A stretch of DNA of 64,000 nt from Mucilaginibacter aquaedulcis (lineage in GTDB: Bacteria > Bacteroidota > Bacteroidia > Sphingobacteriales > Sphingobacteriaceae), in the NCBI RefSeq assembly GCF_030409325.1, contig NZ_JAUFPR010000004.1, forward strand, positions 295,548 through 359,547, given 5' to 3'. The translations under genes and the position numbers were made by a program. Under the pieces are notes generated by a model. The model saw nothing but the letters and a program-made list of their open reading frames with translations, ran no database searches and was not told the DNA's origin. Shown in pieces: positions 49,299 to 56,951 of this stretch. Each line of letters starts with the position of its first letter. Position 1 is the first letter of the stretch.

Positions 49299-50270
49299 AT
49301 GCCTGAATTTAAAATACAACACATCACCAAATATACCTATGAGGGCCTGGTGCGCGACAGTGCCAACCAGATCATCCTTTTCCCGATAAAGGATGAGTAC
49401 CAGGATGTAATAAAGCAGGAGCTGCACATCACCGGTAACCCTGTGGTTGATACCCATATTGATTATTACGGCAATGAGGTTGGCAGTTTCACCTACAGCG
49501 ATCAGCACTCCATGTTGCTTATCAATTCAAAGGTGGATGTTATTACACGCCAGCGGCCATTACCGGTAAACGATATTTTCCCCGAACAACAATGGGAAGA
49601 TCTGAAGCGCCTGCAATACATGGTGCCTTACATCGACTTTTTAAAACAGGAGTACTTTGAGGGCTTGCCCGAATTACAGGTTATTGTAGAAAAAGAACGG
49701 TTAAAAGACGATACTCCCTACCAGATAGCTTTGCGTTTTTGCAATTATGTATATCAGAATTTTGAATACATAAAAGGTGTTACCACCGTTGAAACCACGC
49801 TTGATGAGGTTTGGAAATTAAAGGCCGGTGTTTGCCAGGATTTTGCCCATATTTTAATGGTGATGCTGCGATTGTTAAAAATACCAGCTCGTTACGTTAG
49901 CGGCTATATATGCACGCACAGCAGTTCTATGCGTGGCGAGGGAGCTACCCACGCCTGGGCCGAAGCTTATATTCCTGATTATGGATGGCTGGGGATAGAT
50001 CCTACCAATAACTGCATAGCCAATGAAACGCATGTGCGTTTAGCAGTAGGCAGGAATTTCCCTGATTGTTCGCCGGTAAAAGGTGTGTATAAGGGATCAT
50101 CGGGCCACAAACTGGAGGTTTCTGTTACGGTTGATGATGAAAACACGTTTAGCTACGATGATAAAGTTGTACATGAGCCGTCTCCGTTGCAACCCGTAAC
50201 CGAGTATCCTAAAAACAGCTACCAACGCTATATGGAAATCATTCAACAACAACAGCAGCAGCAACAGTAA
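49299..50270 (+). CDS. transglutaminase-like cysteine protease-fold protein
   Basis: 323-residue cytoplasmic protein: an N-terminal bacterial transglutaminase-like domain (about 5-90), then a catalytic transglutaminase core with Cys (AGVCQDFAHIL), His (ATHAWAEAY) and Asp (GIDPTNN). Third gene of the ATP-grasp/alpha-E cluster; its role may be to cleave or crosslink the ligase product. The C-terminus ends in eight glutamines from a CAA/CAG run, followed at once by the stop and a hairpin. Confidence 0.92.
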   Translation: MPEFKIQHITKYTYEGLVRDSANQIILFPIKDEYQDVIKQELHITGNPVVDTHIDYYGNEVGSFTYSDQHSMLLINSKVDVITRQRPLPVNDIFPEQQWEDLKRLQYMVPYIDFLKQEYFEGLPELQVIVEKERLKDDTPYQIALRFCNYVYQNFEYIKGVTTVETTLDEVWKLKAGVCQDFAHILMVMLRLLKIPARYVSGYICTHSSSMRGEGATHAWAEAYIPDYGWLGIDPTNNCIANETHVRLAVGRNFPDCSPVKGVYKGSSGHKLEVSVTVDDENTFSYDDKVVHEPSPLQPVTEYPKNSYQRYMEIIQQQQQQQQ

Positions 50271-50273
50271 TTG

Positions 50274-50348
50274 ATGTGCAGATGTGTAGATTACAGATGA
50301 TTTAAGATTCTCTTATCTAACACATCTGTAATCTACACATCCGCACAT
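50274..50348. repeat. post-stop hairpin of degenerate short words (GCAGATGTGTAG type)
   Basis: The left arm is TGTGCAGATGTGTAGATTAC plus AGATG; the right arm is its complement with one mismatch over 25 bp. A 25-nt spacer separates the arms. It fills the gap between two convergent stop codons. It may be a bidirectional terminator, though no T-run follows either arm. Confidence 0.7.
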
Positions 50349-50355
50349 TTAAAAA

Positions 50356-50844
50356 TTAGGCTTTTTTAGCGGCAGCTACCAGTACCGGTATTGTTGGTAC
50401 TTTATCGTAGGTTTTTGATATTTTGCCCGTTTTGTCATAAATGGCAATAAACGGTGTATTTTTTATCTGGTAATACCTTTGCACCAGGTAAGTATAACCT
50501 TCTGTACCAATGGTAATGTTATGATATTTGGCCAAATCATAATCATGCTGAAAAACCTGGATAGCCTTAAGTTGAGTAACAAATGTGATCATTACTATCT
50601 GTACATCCTGCAGGTTTTTTAACTGCGGTTTAAGATCGCTCATCAAATGTTGGCAATGGCCGCAATCGGGTGCAAAGTAAATGATCATTACCGGCTTGTT
50701 CTTTTTAAGATTGGCCGGGGTTACATAGGCACTATCGGTAGTTAATATATGGTAAGGAGGGATACCACTGTTAGCGCCAAGGGTTTGAGCCTCGGTACAT
50801 CCCGCTGCAATGAGCAAACAAAGCAATAAATATATTTTTTTCAT
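50356..50844 (-). CDS. thioredoxin-like lipoprotein with CGHC motif
   Basis: 162-residue exported protein of the TlpA/AhpC-TSA-like group. The signal MKKIYLLLCLLIAAGC has a lipobox with Cys16. The thioredoxin-like active site is DCGHCQHL near residue 60. The ATG at 50844 is used rather than one seven codons upstream, since it gives a normal signal peptide. Probably a periplasmic thiol-disulfide protein; partner unknown. Confidence 0.85.
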   Translation of the reverse strand: MKKIYLLLCLLIAAGCTEAQTLGANSGIPPYHILTTDSAYVTPANLKKNKPVMIIYFAPDCGHCQHLMSDLKPQLKNLQDVQIVMITFVTQLKAIQVFQHDYDLAKYHNITIGTEGYTYLVQRYYQIKNTPFIAIYDKTGKISKTYDKVPTIPVLVAAAKKA

Positions 50845-50885
50845 CGTATTGATATAGTATTTCATTTTAGCATAATTAAGTACTC

Positions 50886-51905
50886 TTAGCTTTCCAGCAC
50901 TTCCAGCTGCCAGGCTACGTGTTCTTCAGTTACAGGGAATAACGCATTTTCCCGCACTGTATGATAAACAGCATCAAATATACCGTTATAATTACCCTTA
51001 TCTGACGGCACCCATTCAACCGTTTTCTGATTATCAGCTCCCATAAGTACCAGTTTACCTTCGCTGCCTGCCGGTTCAATACCAAAACCTTCATCGGTTG
51101 GCATCATTCCGGCATCAAGCTGGGCTTCCTGTACATCGGTACGCAGCTTAACAAAGCTACCCAGTGTTCCGTGAATTACAAAGCCAGGCAGATGCTCGGC
51201 AATCAGCAAGCCTGATGTAAGGTACACATTCAGCTGATTAGGGTATTTAAGGTGAATATTAAAATAATCATCAACCTGCGATCCAGGCCTGTAAGCGCCT
51301 GTAGTTTTAACAAAACTGAGTGGCTCGCCAAATAAATAGATGGCATTATCCACCAGGTGTGCTCCAAGGTCGTAAGTAAGGCCGTTGCCCGGTGTGTCTT
51401 TTGTTTCCTTAAATACTTTTGGTCCTATCGGCATTCTGTACCTGTCAAGCCTGAAATGTACCTCTATCAGCTCGCCAAGCCTGCCGCTTTCAACAACATC
51501 CTTTACAGACAGGAAACCACTGTCGTATCTGCGGTTTTGGTAGATCATCACCTTCAGATCAAGCTTTTTACCCAGATCAAACAGCGTTTTCGCTTCTGCA
51601 GATGTTACCGCAGCAGGCTTTTCAATAAGCACATGTTTACCCGCGTTGAGTGCCTGCACGGCATAATCAAAGTGGGTATTATTAGGTGTGTTCACGATGA
51701 TCAGTTCGATCTCCGCATCGTTCAGTAATTCATCTGTAGAATTATAGCTGATTACATCCGGATATTTTTTACCCGCCTTTTTTTCATGACGTTCAACCAC
51801 TGCCTTGAAGGTAAAGCCCGGGTTAGTAGTTAAAAAAGGCGCATGAAATATCCTGCCCGACATTCCGTAGGCCATAAGGCCAGTTACTATAGGTTTTGAT
51901 GACAT
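50886..51905 (-). CDS. Gfo/Idh/MocA-family oxidoreductase
   Basis: 339-residue NAD(P)-dependent enzyme. The Rossmann domain begins VTGLMAYGMSGRIFHAPFL, and EKPAAVTSAEAKTLFDLGKK is the conserved lysine-proline catalytic motif; the beta-sheet C-terminal domain (about 130-339) follows. Substrates are usually sugars, inositols or biliverdin-like compounds; it cannot be narrowed down here. It has no obvious operon partners. Confidence 0.9.
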   Translation of the reverse strand: MSSKPIVTGLMAYGMSGRIFHAPFLTTNPGFTFKAVVERHEKKAGKKYPDVISYNSTDELLNDAEIELIIVNTPNNTHFDYAVQALNAGKHVLIEKPAAVTSAEAKTLFDLGKKLDLKVMIYQNRRYDSGFLSVKDVVESGRLGELIEVHFRLDRYRMPIGPKVFKETKDTPGNGLTYDLGAHLVDNAIYLFGEPLSFVKTTGAYRPGSQVDDYFNIHLKYPNQLNVYLTSGLLIAEHLPGFVIHGTLGSFVKLRTDVQEAQLDAGMMPTDEGFGIEPAGSEGKLVLMGADNQKTVEWVPSDKGNYNGIFDAVYHTVRENALFPVTEEHVAWQLEVLES

Positions 51906-52040
51906 AACTTAATCTTTTACCTTTCATGAGCCAAGAGCCCACAAGTGTTTTTGTTATAATATTTGCTGATAGATTAACGAGTTGCCGTATGATATTTCGG
52001 CCCGGTCTAAAATATCGTTTTATACGGGCTAATACAATAG

Positions 52041-52091
52041 TTTTAAAAAAGAAAAAGGGAGATGCAGCATCTCCCTTTTTCTTTTTTAAAA
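52041..52091 (-). terminator. intrinsic terminator of the DUF4142 gene
   Basis: The arms GAAAAAGGGAGATGC and GCATCTCCCTTTTTC are perfect complements, extended by A and T runs to more than 20 bp each. It lies just downstream of the minus-strand stop codon. Confidence 0.92.
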
Positions 52092-52105
52092 CCGATAATA
52101 AAATA

Positions 52106-52690
52106 TTATTTCATGCCTTTTTTAATGGCTTCAATTTCGGCCAGGTGACCTTTTATGGTAGGCAGTGTATTTGTTGCAAAAGCCTTTAATTCGGCATCCT
52201 TACAGTTTTTTGAAGCATCCTCAAACAGGGCTATTGTTTTCTTATGCCCATCTACCATGGCATCAACATAGGCTTTATCAAAATCGCTGGTTGATTTTCC
52301 AGACAGATCGGTCAATTCTTTCTGTTTATCTTCGCTTGGAGCGGCAGGCAAAGTAATATTTTTAGTTTTGGCAATAGCCATCAGTTCGTCATTCGCTTTG
52401 CTATGATCCTTTACCATCATGGCGGCAAAATCTTTAACCTTTTGATTGATTGCTTTCTGTTGAGCAATTTTACCTGCAGCAACCTCTGTAAGGCCTCCAT
52501 TGGCAGCATCAGTAGCAAATTTAGCATCGCCTGCGTCAACCGCTATGCCTGTTGCACCGGTTGTAGTGGTGTCTTTAACCGCGTTTGAACTGTCGGCACT
52601 TTCCTTACTGTCGGTTTTAGCCGCGTTATTACATGCCTGGAACATCAGGGCAGATAACGCTAACATCATTATTAAACTTAACTTTTTCAT
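52106..52690 (-). CDS. DUF4142 ferritin-like lipoprotein
   Basis: 194-residue exported protein. The signal MKKLSLIMMLALSALMFQAC ends in a lipobox (Cys20), followed by a low-complexity Ser/Thr/Asp linker and a four-helix DUF4142 domain (about 55-190, with FAAMMVKDHSKANDEL and DAMVDGHKKTIALFE). This domain is related to ferritin-like folds. Stress-linked or metal-related roles have been suggested for relatives; no function is proven. Confidence 0.87.
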   Translation of the reverse strand: MKKLSLIMMLALSALMFQACNNAAKTDSKESADSSNAVKDTTTTGATGIAVDAGDAKFATDAANGGLTEVAAGKIAQQKAINQKVKDFAAMMVKDHSKANDELMAIAKTKNITLPAAPSEDKQKELTDLSGKSTSDFDKAYVDAMVDGHKKTIALFEDASKNCKDAELKAFATNTLPTIKGHLAEIEAIKKGMK

Positions 52691-52786
52691 AGTGCGTGTT
52701 TATATTGTTTTTATAAGAAACATATTTTACCGTAATAAGTTTCATTTTCTTATTTGTGAAATAAAACATGAGTATTTCTTATAAAT

Positions 52787-52822
52787 AAAAAGCCGGTTAT
52801 GTTAAACATAACCGGCTTTTTT
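52787..52822 (-). terminator. intrinsic terminator of the aminotransferase gene
   Basis: AAAAAGCCGGTTATG, 5-nt loop, CATAACCGGCTTTTT: a perfect 15-bp stem with A and T runs at the ends, 21 nt after the stop codon. Confidence 0.93.
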
Positions 52823-52843
52823 AGCAAAACTATGAATGAGTTG

Positions 52844-54100
52844 TTATTTAAGCTTCAAAAGCGCTTCCCTAACCCGGGGAATTAGCTGCTGTATATCCTG
52901 CAATGTACTTGCACCAACCGAAGCACGGAACCAGTTCACATCATCACCGGTACCAAATGCGGAGAACGGCACCAAAGCCACTCCCGCCTCTCTGATGAGG
53001 TAGAAATTAATATCTGCAGAATCTTTTAAAACCGTTCCATCAGGTGCGGTTTTGCCTGAGTAGTCTATTTTAAGGGTGAGGTAAATAGCACCCATTGGCA
53101 CAATAGAATCTACCTTAAAGCCTTCGGCCTTTAATGATTGGAAACCTTCGTGCAGGGCTGTTAAACTATCCTGAATCCTACTTTTAAACTCGCTCAGGAA
53201 AGTATCAACCGCAACATCATCCATTATAAAACTGGCCATGGCTACCTGCTCGGCCTTAGGCGACCATGCACCCATATGGCCAACAATAGCTTTCATATTA
53301 TCAATGATGTTTGCAGGACCAAAACCCCAGCCTACCCTTACGCCTGTTGACGCGAAGCATTTTGAAGCGCCATCAATAAATATGGTATAATCCTTAAGCT
53401 CCGGACGTAACGTAACCGGGTCATAATGTTTGAAATCGCCAAAGGTAAGTTGTGAATAGATTTGATCGTACAGTAAATACAATGGCTTTTCGCCGGCTTG
53501 GCGAGTTTTATTTTCGGCGATAACCAGGTCGCAGATCTCTTCCAGGTCCTTTTTATTAAACATAGTGCCCGTAGGGTTTAGCGGTGAGCATAAAGCCAGC
53601 AATGCCGCTCCCTTTAAATGCGGCCGTATCTCATCTGCCGTAGGCATAAAGTTATTTTCGGCAGTGGTTTGTATCATCACAGGCTCTGCACCTAAAAGGT
53701 CAGAGTAGTGATTATTGTTCCATGATGGTGCCGGGAAAACTACTTTTTCGCCTGGATTAACCACCGCTAAAAAGGTAGAATATATCAATGGACGTGAGCC
53801 GCCCGAGATCAGTATCTGGTTTGATGAATAATCAAGATTAAAGCTTTTCTTTAAAAACTTAGATACGCTTTCCCTCAGGTTCAACATACCATCAGCTGGC
53901 GGATAATTGGTATGGTTGTGATTATATGCATCAACAATACCGGCCTTTAATCCCTCGGGGATTGGATAAATATTAGAGTCAAAATCGCCAATGGTTAAGT
54001 TGGCAATGTTTTGTCCCTGCCTTTTCAGTTCGTTAACCTCACCGGCTATCTTAATAATTTCAGAGCCGCTCAAATTTTGAGCTAATACAGAAATACTCAT
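52844..54100 (-). CDS. pyridoxal-phosphate aminotransferase (class I/II)
   Basis: 418-residue fold-type I aminotransferase. The Schiff-base lysine is in DGASKCFASTGVRVGWG. Other markers are LISGGSRPLIYSTFLAVVNP, the cofactor-binding SPLNPTG motif and a C-terminal domain with NWFRASVGAS. Closest to aspartate-type aminotransferases, but the substrate is not certain. The ATG at 54100 is used; an earlier one would lie inside the TATATTTG -7 box. Confidence 0.9.
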   Translation of the reverse strand: MSISVLAQNLSGSEIIKIAGEVNELKRQGQNIANLTIGDFDSNIYPIPEGLKAGIVDAYNHNHTNYPPADGMLNLRESVSKFLKKSFNLDYSSNQILISGGSRPLIYSTFLAVVNPGEKVVFPAPSWNNNHYSDLLGAEPVMIQTTAENNFMPTADEIRPHLKGAALLALCSPLNPTGTMFNKKDLEEICDLVIAENKTRQAGEKPLYLLYDQIYSQLTFGDFKHYDPVTLRPELKDYTIFIDGASKCFASTGVRVGWGFGPANIIDNMKAIVGHMGAWSPKAEQVAMASFIMDDVAVDTFLSEFKSRIQDSLTALHEGFQSLKAEGFKVDSIVPMGAIYLTLKIDYSGKTAPDGTVLKDSADINFYLIREAGVALVPFSAFGTGDDVNWFRASVGASTLQDIQQLIPRVREALLKLK

Positions 54101-54121
54101 ATCAATATATTTTATGAGCGG

Positions 54122-54129
54122 CAAATATA
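54122..54129 (-). promoter_or_regulatory. -7 promoter element of the aminotransferase gene
   Basis: TATATTTG on the minus strand, a perfect TAnnTTTG match, 21 nt before the chosen ATG. Confidence 0.5.
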
Positions 54130-54144
54130 AGGTAATTGGATAAA

Positions 54145-54339
54145 AGACTGTTAGAGTTTGGGACTTTTGGATTTAGGGACTGTAGGATTGTGGGACTACG
54201 TGACTTTGGGATTGAGAGCGGCATAAAAAACAAAAGCGAATCCGTTACCGGATTCGCTTTCAAATATTTTAAAAACTCCTTTGTCTATTGTCCTAAAGTC
54301 CTATCGTCACATAGTCCAACAGTCCAAAAAAGTCCTACA
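54145..54339. repeat. long inverted word-repeat (GGGACT / AGTCC type) around a terminator
   Basis: The left half has several GGGACT words (TTGGGACTTTTGG, TAGGGACTGTAGG, TGTGGGACTACG); the right half has AGTCC words (AAAGTCCTATCG, ATAGTCCAACAGTCC, AAAAAGTCCTAC). Together they form a large imperfect palindrome around the terminator at 54233. The right end overlaps the stop codon of the desaturase gene. Confidence 0.5.
54233..54260 (-). terminator. intrinsic terminator of the desaturase gene
   Basis: AAAGCGAATCCG, TTAC loop, CGGATTCGCTTT: a perfect 12-bp stem with a 4-nt loop at the centre of the larger inverted repeat. An A/T-rich run follows on the minus strand. Confidence 0.8.
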
Positions 54340-55069
54340 AATACGCTTTACGCAGTTTGATGATGCGCATCCAGTGCATCAGTTTCATTACTGGGTAAAC
54401 CGGATCAATTTCAAACCATTTGGCGCCAAAGTTGGCCCTGTTAGGGTGTTTGTGGTGATTATTCTGGAACAATTCGCCCAGCATTAAAAAATCAAACGGG
54501 GTAGTATTTTTTGATTTATCGCCATTGTCAAAGTTTGAATAACCGTATTTATGACCGCACCAGTTAACAATAGCACCATGAATTGGGCCCATTAAAAAGT
54601 GGATAGGGATAAGCAGATACATCCACCATTGTGTAGCAAACACTACGTAAAAAGCAATGTATAATATACCGAATGATATACGTGATACCATTGATGAACC
54701 TATATAATCAACCGTGCGCCATTCAGGGATATTGCCTTTAAAACGCTCTTCGGGTTCTTTTAATTTTTTAACATGTAACCTATAGCTTTTAGCTGTGTAG
54801 ATCATCATCTGAAAAACATCCTTAAAAAAGTGTGGTGAATGCGGATCTTTCTCGGTATCGCTATAGGCATGGTGTTCACGGTGCATAATGGCATAAGCCC
54901 TCGGGTTCAGGAACGATGAGCCCTGGCATATGTAGGTAAGCAGGTAAAACGTGCCCTCATAAAACTTATTGGTAGTAAACATTTTGTGTGAGGCATACCT
55001 GTGCAGAAAGAACGTTTGGAAAAATAGCGACAAAAACCAGTGCGCTACAAAGAATATGATAATTACCAC
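54335..55069 (-). CDS. acyl-CoA / fatty-acid desaturase
   Basis: 244-residue integral membrane desaturase with the three histidine boxes HRYASH, HREHH and NNHHKHP that bind the diiron centre. Four hydrophobic segments are arranged as in the delta-9 acyl-CoA desaturase group. It starts with GTG; a stop codon lies upstream in frame. It adjusts membrane fluidity by introducing double bonds. A TATCTTTG -7 box (55115-55122) precedes it. Confidence 0.92.
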   Translation of the reverse strand: MVIIIFFVAHWFLSLFFQTFFLHRYASHKMFTTNKFYEGTFYLLTYICQGSSFLNPRAYAIMHREHHAYSDTEKDPHSPHFFKDVFQMMIYTAKSYRLHVKKLKEPEERFKGNIPEWRTVDYIGSSMVSRISFGILYIAFYVVFATQWWMYLLIPIHFLMGPIHGAIVNWCGHKYGYSNFDNGDKSKNTTPFDFLMLGELFQNNHHKHPNRANFGAKWFEIDPVYPVMKLMHWMRIIKLRKAYL

Positions 55070-55114
55070 TGAATTGAATTAATTAGAATATGAATATGTT
55101 ATTTATAATCTTTC

Positions 55115-55122
55115 CAAAGATA
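55115..55122 (-). promoter_or_regulatory. -7 promoter element of the desaturase gene
   Basis: TATCTTTG on the minus strand, exact match to TAnnTTTG, about 46 nt before the GTG start. Confidence 0.45.
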
Positions 55123-55176
55123 CGATTAAAACCCAAATAAAGTTTCGTTACTTCAGAAAGCATATCTATTTAACGC

Positions 55177-55214
55177 AAAAAAAAGCCATTCTATGTTTAA
55201 GAATGACTTTTTTT
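55177..55214 (-). terminator. intrinsic terminator of the luciferase-like oxidoreductase gene
   Basis: AAAAAAAGCCATTCT, 7-nt loop, AGAATGACTTTTTTT: a 15-bp stem with one G-T wobble and a T-run, 24 nt after the stop codon. Confidence 0.85.
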
Positions 55215-55237
55215 GAAAAGTATATTTTCAGACGATA

Positions 55238-56248
55238 CTACAAATCAAATTGCTGCGCCAACAGTTTATATGATTCCAGCCGGTCATTAAAATCTTCAGT
55301 AATGGTTACCGCCATGATCTCATCCACATCATAATCATCGGCCAGCCAGGTTAGTTTCAGCTTAATTTGCGATGGGGTACCTGTAATTACCCGGTAACGG
55401 TTTTGCCGGATGCGCTCCAGGTCAGATGGCGTATAAACCTTGTCTTTCACATCGGCATAGCTTAAGGGCACAATAGGCCCGCCCTTTTCAAACTGTAAAA
55501 AGCGATGATCCATCACGGCCTGGTGCTGTTTTATTTTTTCTTCATCCTCCGAGCAAAATACAAATATAGCCACGTTAACCTGCGGATCAGCCAGATCATC
55601 AGATGGCATAAAACGTTCGCGATAAAGCCTAACATTAAGCGGGCCGCCAACCGGATTTATAAAATGCGCAAAAGAAAAACCCATACCAAAATGAGCGGCA
55701 AACAATCCGCTTTGCCCGCTTGAGCTCAGCAGCCATTTATCGGGTACGGTTTTTACCTGGGGTATAGCCCTTATCCGGGCATTGATAGTGCCCGGTTCAT
55801 AAGTATCATGAAAATAATTATTCAGATCGGTAAGCTGCTCCACAAAATCATCCTCCCTGAATTGATTTGAGGGGTTTAATATAGAAGCCGTAATACGATC
55901 GGTTCCCGGAGCGCGGCCCATACCCAGATCAATACGCCCGGGAAACAGGGCCTCCAGCATTCTGAAGTTTTCGGCAACTTTTAGGGTGCTGTGATTGGGC
56001 ATCATGATACCACCCGAGCCAATACGCATGCGTTGTGTTTGCCCCGCCAGGTGAGCGATGAGCACCTCGGGCGTTGAGCCAGCTAAAATGCCCGTGTTAT
56101 GATGTTCAGAAACCCAATAACGGGTATAACCTAACTGTTCGGTGTATTTTGCCAGCTCAATGGTTTCTTTAACGGCCTGCTCGGCAGTTGATCCCTTTCG
56201 TATCGGCGACTGGTCAAGTACACTCAACCTGATCTTTTTTGTGCTCAT
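55238..56248 (-). CDS. luciferase-like (LLM class) flavin oxidoreductase
   Basis: 336-residue TIM-barrel FMN/F420-type monooxygenase-like enzyme (bacterial luciferase family). The start IRLSVLDQSPIRKG and the segment WVSEHHNTGILAGSTPEVLI are typical of the YhbW/LLM group. Substrate unknown. A perfect TACATTTG -7 box lies at 56262-56269. Confidence 0.88.
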   Translation of the reverse strand: MSTKKIRLSVLDQSPIRKGSTAEQAVKETIELAKYTEQLGYTRYWVSEHHNTGILAGSTPEVLIAHLAGQTQRMRIGSGGIMMPNHSTLKVAENFRMLEALFPGRIDLGMGRAPGTDRITASILNPSNQFREDDFVEQLTDLNNYFHDTYEPGTINARIRAIPQVKTVPDKWLLSSSGQSGLFAAHFGMGFSFAHFINPVGGPLNVRLYRERFMPSDDLADPQVNVAIFVFCSEDEEKIKQHQAVMDHRFLQFEKGGPIVPLSYADVKDKVYTPSDLERIRQNRYRVITGTPSQIKLKLTWLADDYDVDEIMAVTITEDFNDRLESYKLLAQQFDL

Positions 56249-56261
56249 AGTGGTATAAACA

Positions 56262-56269
56262 CAAATGTA
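56262..56269 (-). promoter_or_regulatory. -7 promoter element of the luciferase-like gene
   Basis: TACATTTG on the minus strand, exact consensus match, 13 nt before the ATG. Confidence 0.45.
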
Positions 56270-56325
56270 ATGATAGGGTTGCTGCTTGAGTTATGTCAAG
56301 CGCTTTATGGCATTGGGATTATATA

Positions 56326-56421
56326 GGCCCCTCTAAATCTCCCCTGAAGGGGAGACTTTTTAAAATCTATTTCCTTTTTTAAACCCTACCTACCCTTCAG
56401 GGGGAGGGTTGGATGGGGCTC
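56326..56421. repeat. CTCTAAATCTCCCC / CCCTGAAGGG inverted-repeat element
   Basis: Left arm GGCCCCTCTAAATCTCCCC with TGAAGGGGAGACTTT after it; right arm CTACCCTTCAGGGGGAGGG plus TTGGATGGGGCTC is its imperfect complement. It belongs to the family found at 48203, 58590 and 59731. It ends exactly at the stop codon of the MaoC gene. Confidence 0.65.
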
Positions 56422-56883
56422 TCAATCAATAAAATGATAAAGAAAAACCACATCCCCGGCAAAGGCAGGTTTTTTTTGGCCTTCAATTTCAAGTTCAATG
56501 CTCATGGTGGTTTTGGTAACACCGCGCAAATTGATCAGGTTTGATAGTTTAACTTTTAGCCTTACTTTATCATTAACCAGTACCGGCTGCGCAAAGCGCA
56601 GGTTTTCGATACCGTAATTGATCTCCATTTTCAGGTTTCGGATATCTGCAATCTGTTTCCACAAATAGGGTATCAGCGAGAGTGTTAAATAACCATGAGC
56701 TATGGTTGTTTTAAACGGGCTTTCGGTTTTAGCCTTTTCAGGATCAGTGTGAATCCACTGATGGTCAAGCGTGGCATCAGCAAATTTATTGATTTGCTCC
56801 TGGGTTATGGTATGCCATTCCGATACGCCTAACTCTTTACCTAATTGCGCCTCAAACTCGTTATAGTTATTGATAATGATCAT
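56422..56883 (-). CDS. MaoC-family hydratase
   Basis: 153-residue hot-dog-fold protein with the R-specific hydratase 2 / MaoC motif DHQWIHTDPEKA (Asp and His active residues). It hydrates or dehydrates acyl-CoA or acyl-ACP. Length is normal. It follows the ligase gene by 68 nt on the same strand, with no functional link obvious. Confidence 0.9.
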   Translation of the reverse strand: MIIINNYNEFEAQLGKELGVSEWHTITQEQINKFADATLDHQWIHTDPEKAKTESPFKTTIAHGYLTLSLIPYLWKQIADIRNLKMEINYGIENLRFAQPVLVNDKVRLKVKLSNLINLRGVTKTTMSIELEIEGQKKPAFAGDVVFLYHFID

Positions 56884-56951
56884 CTGATATACTATTTATA
56901 GCTTTTAGCCGGCAAAGTAATAAAATTAATTCTTGAACTAATATTAATTTA

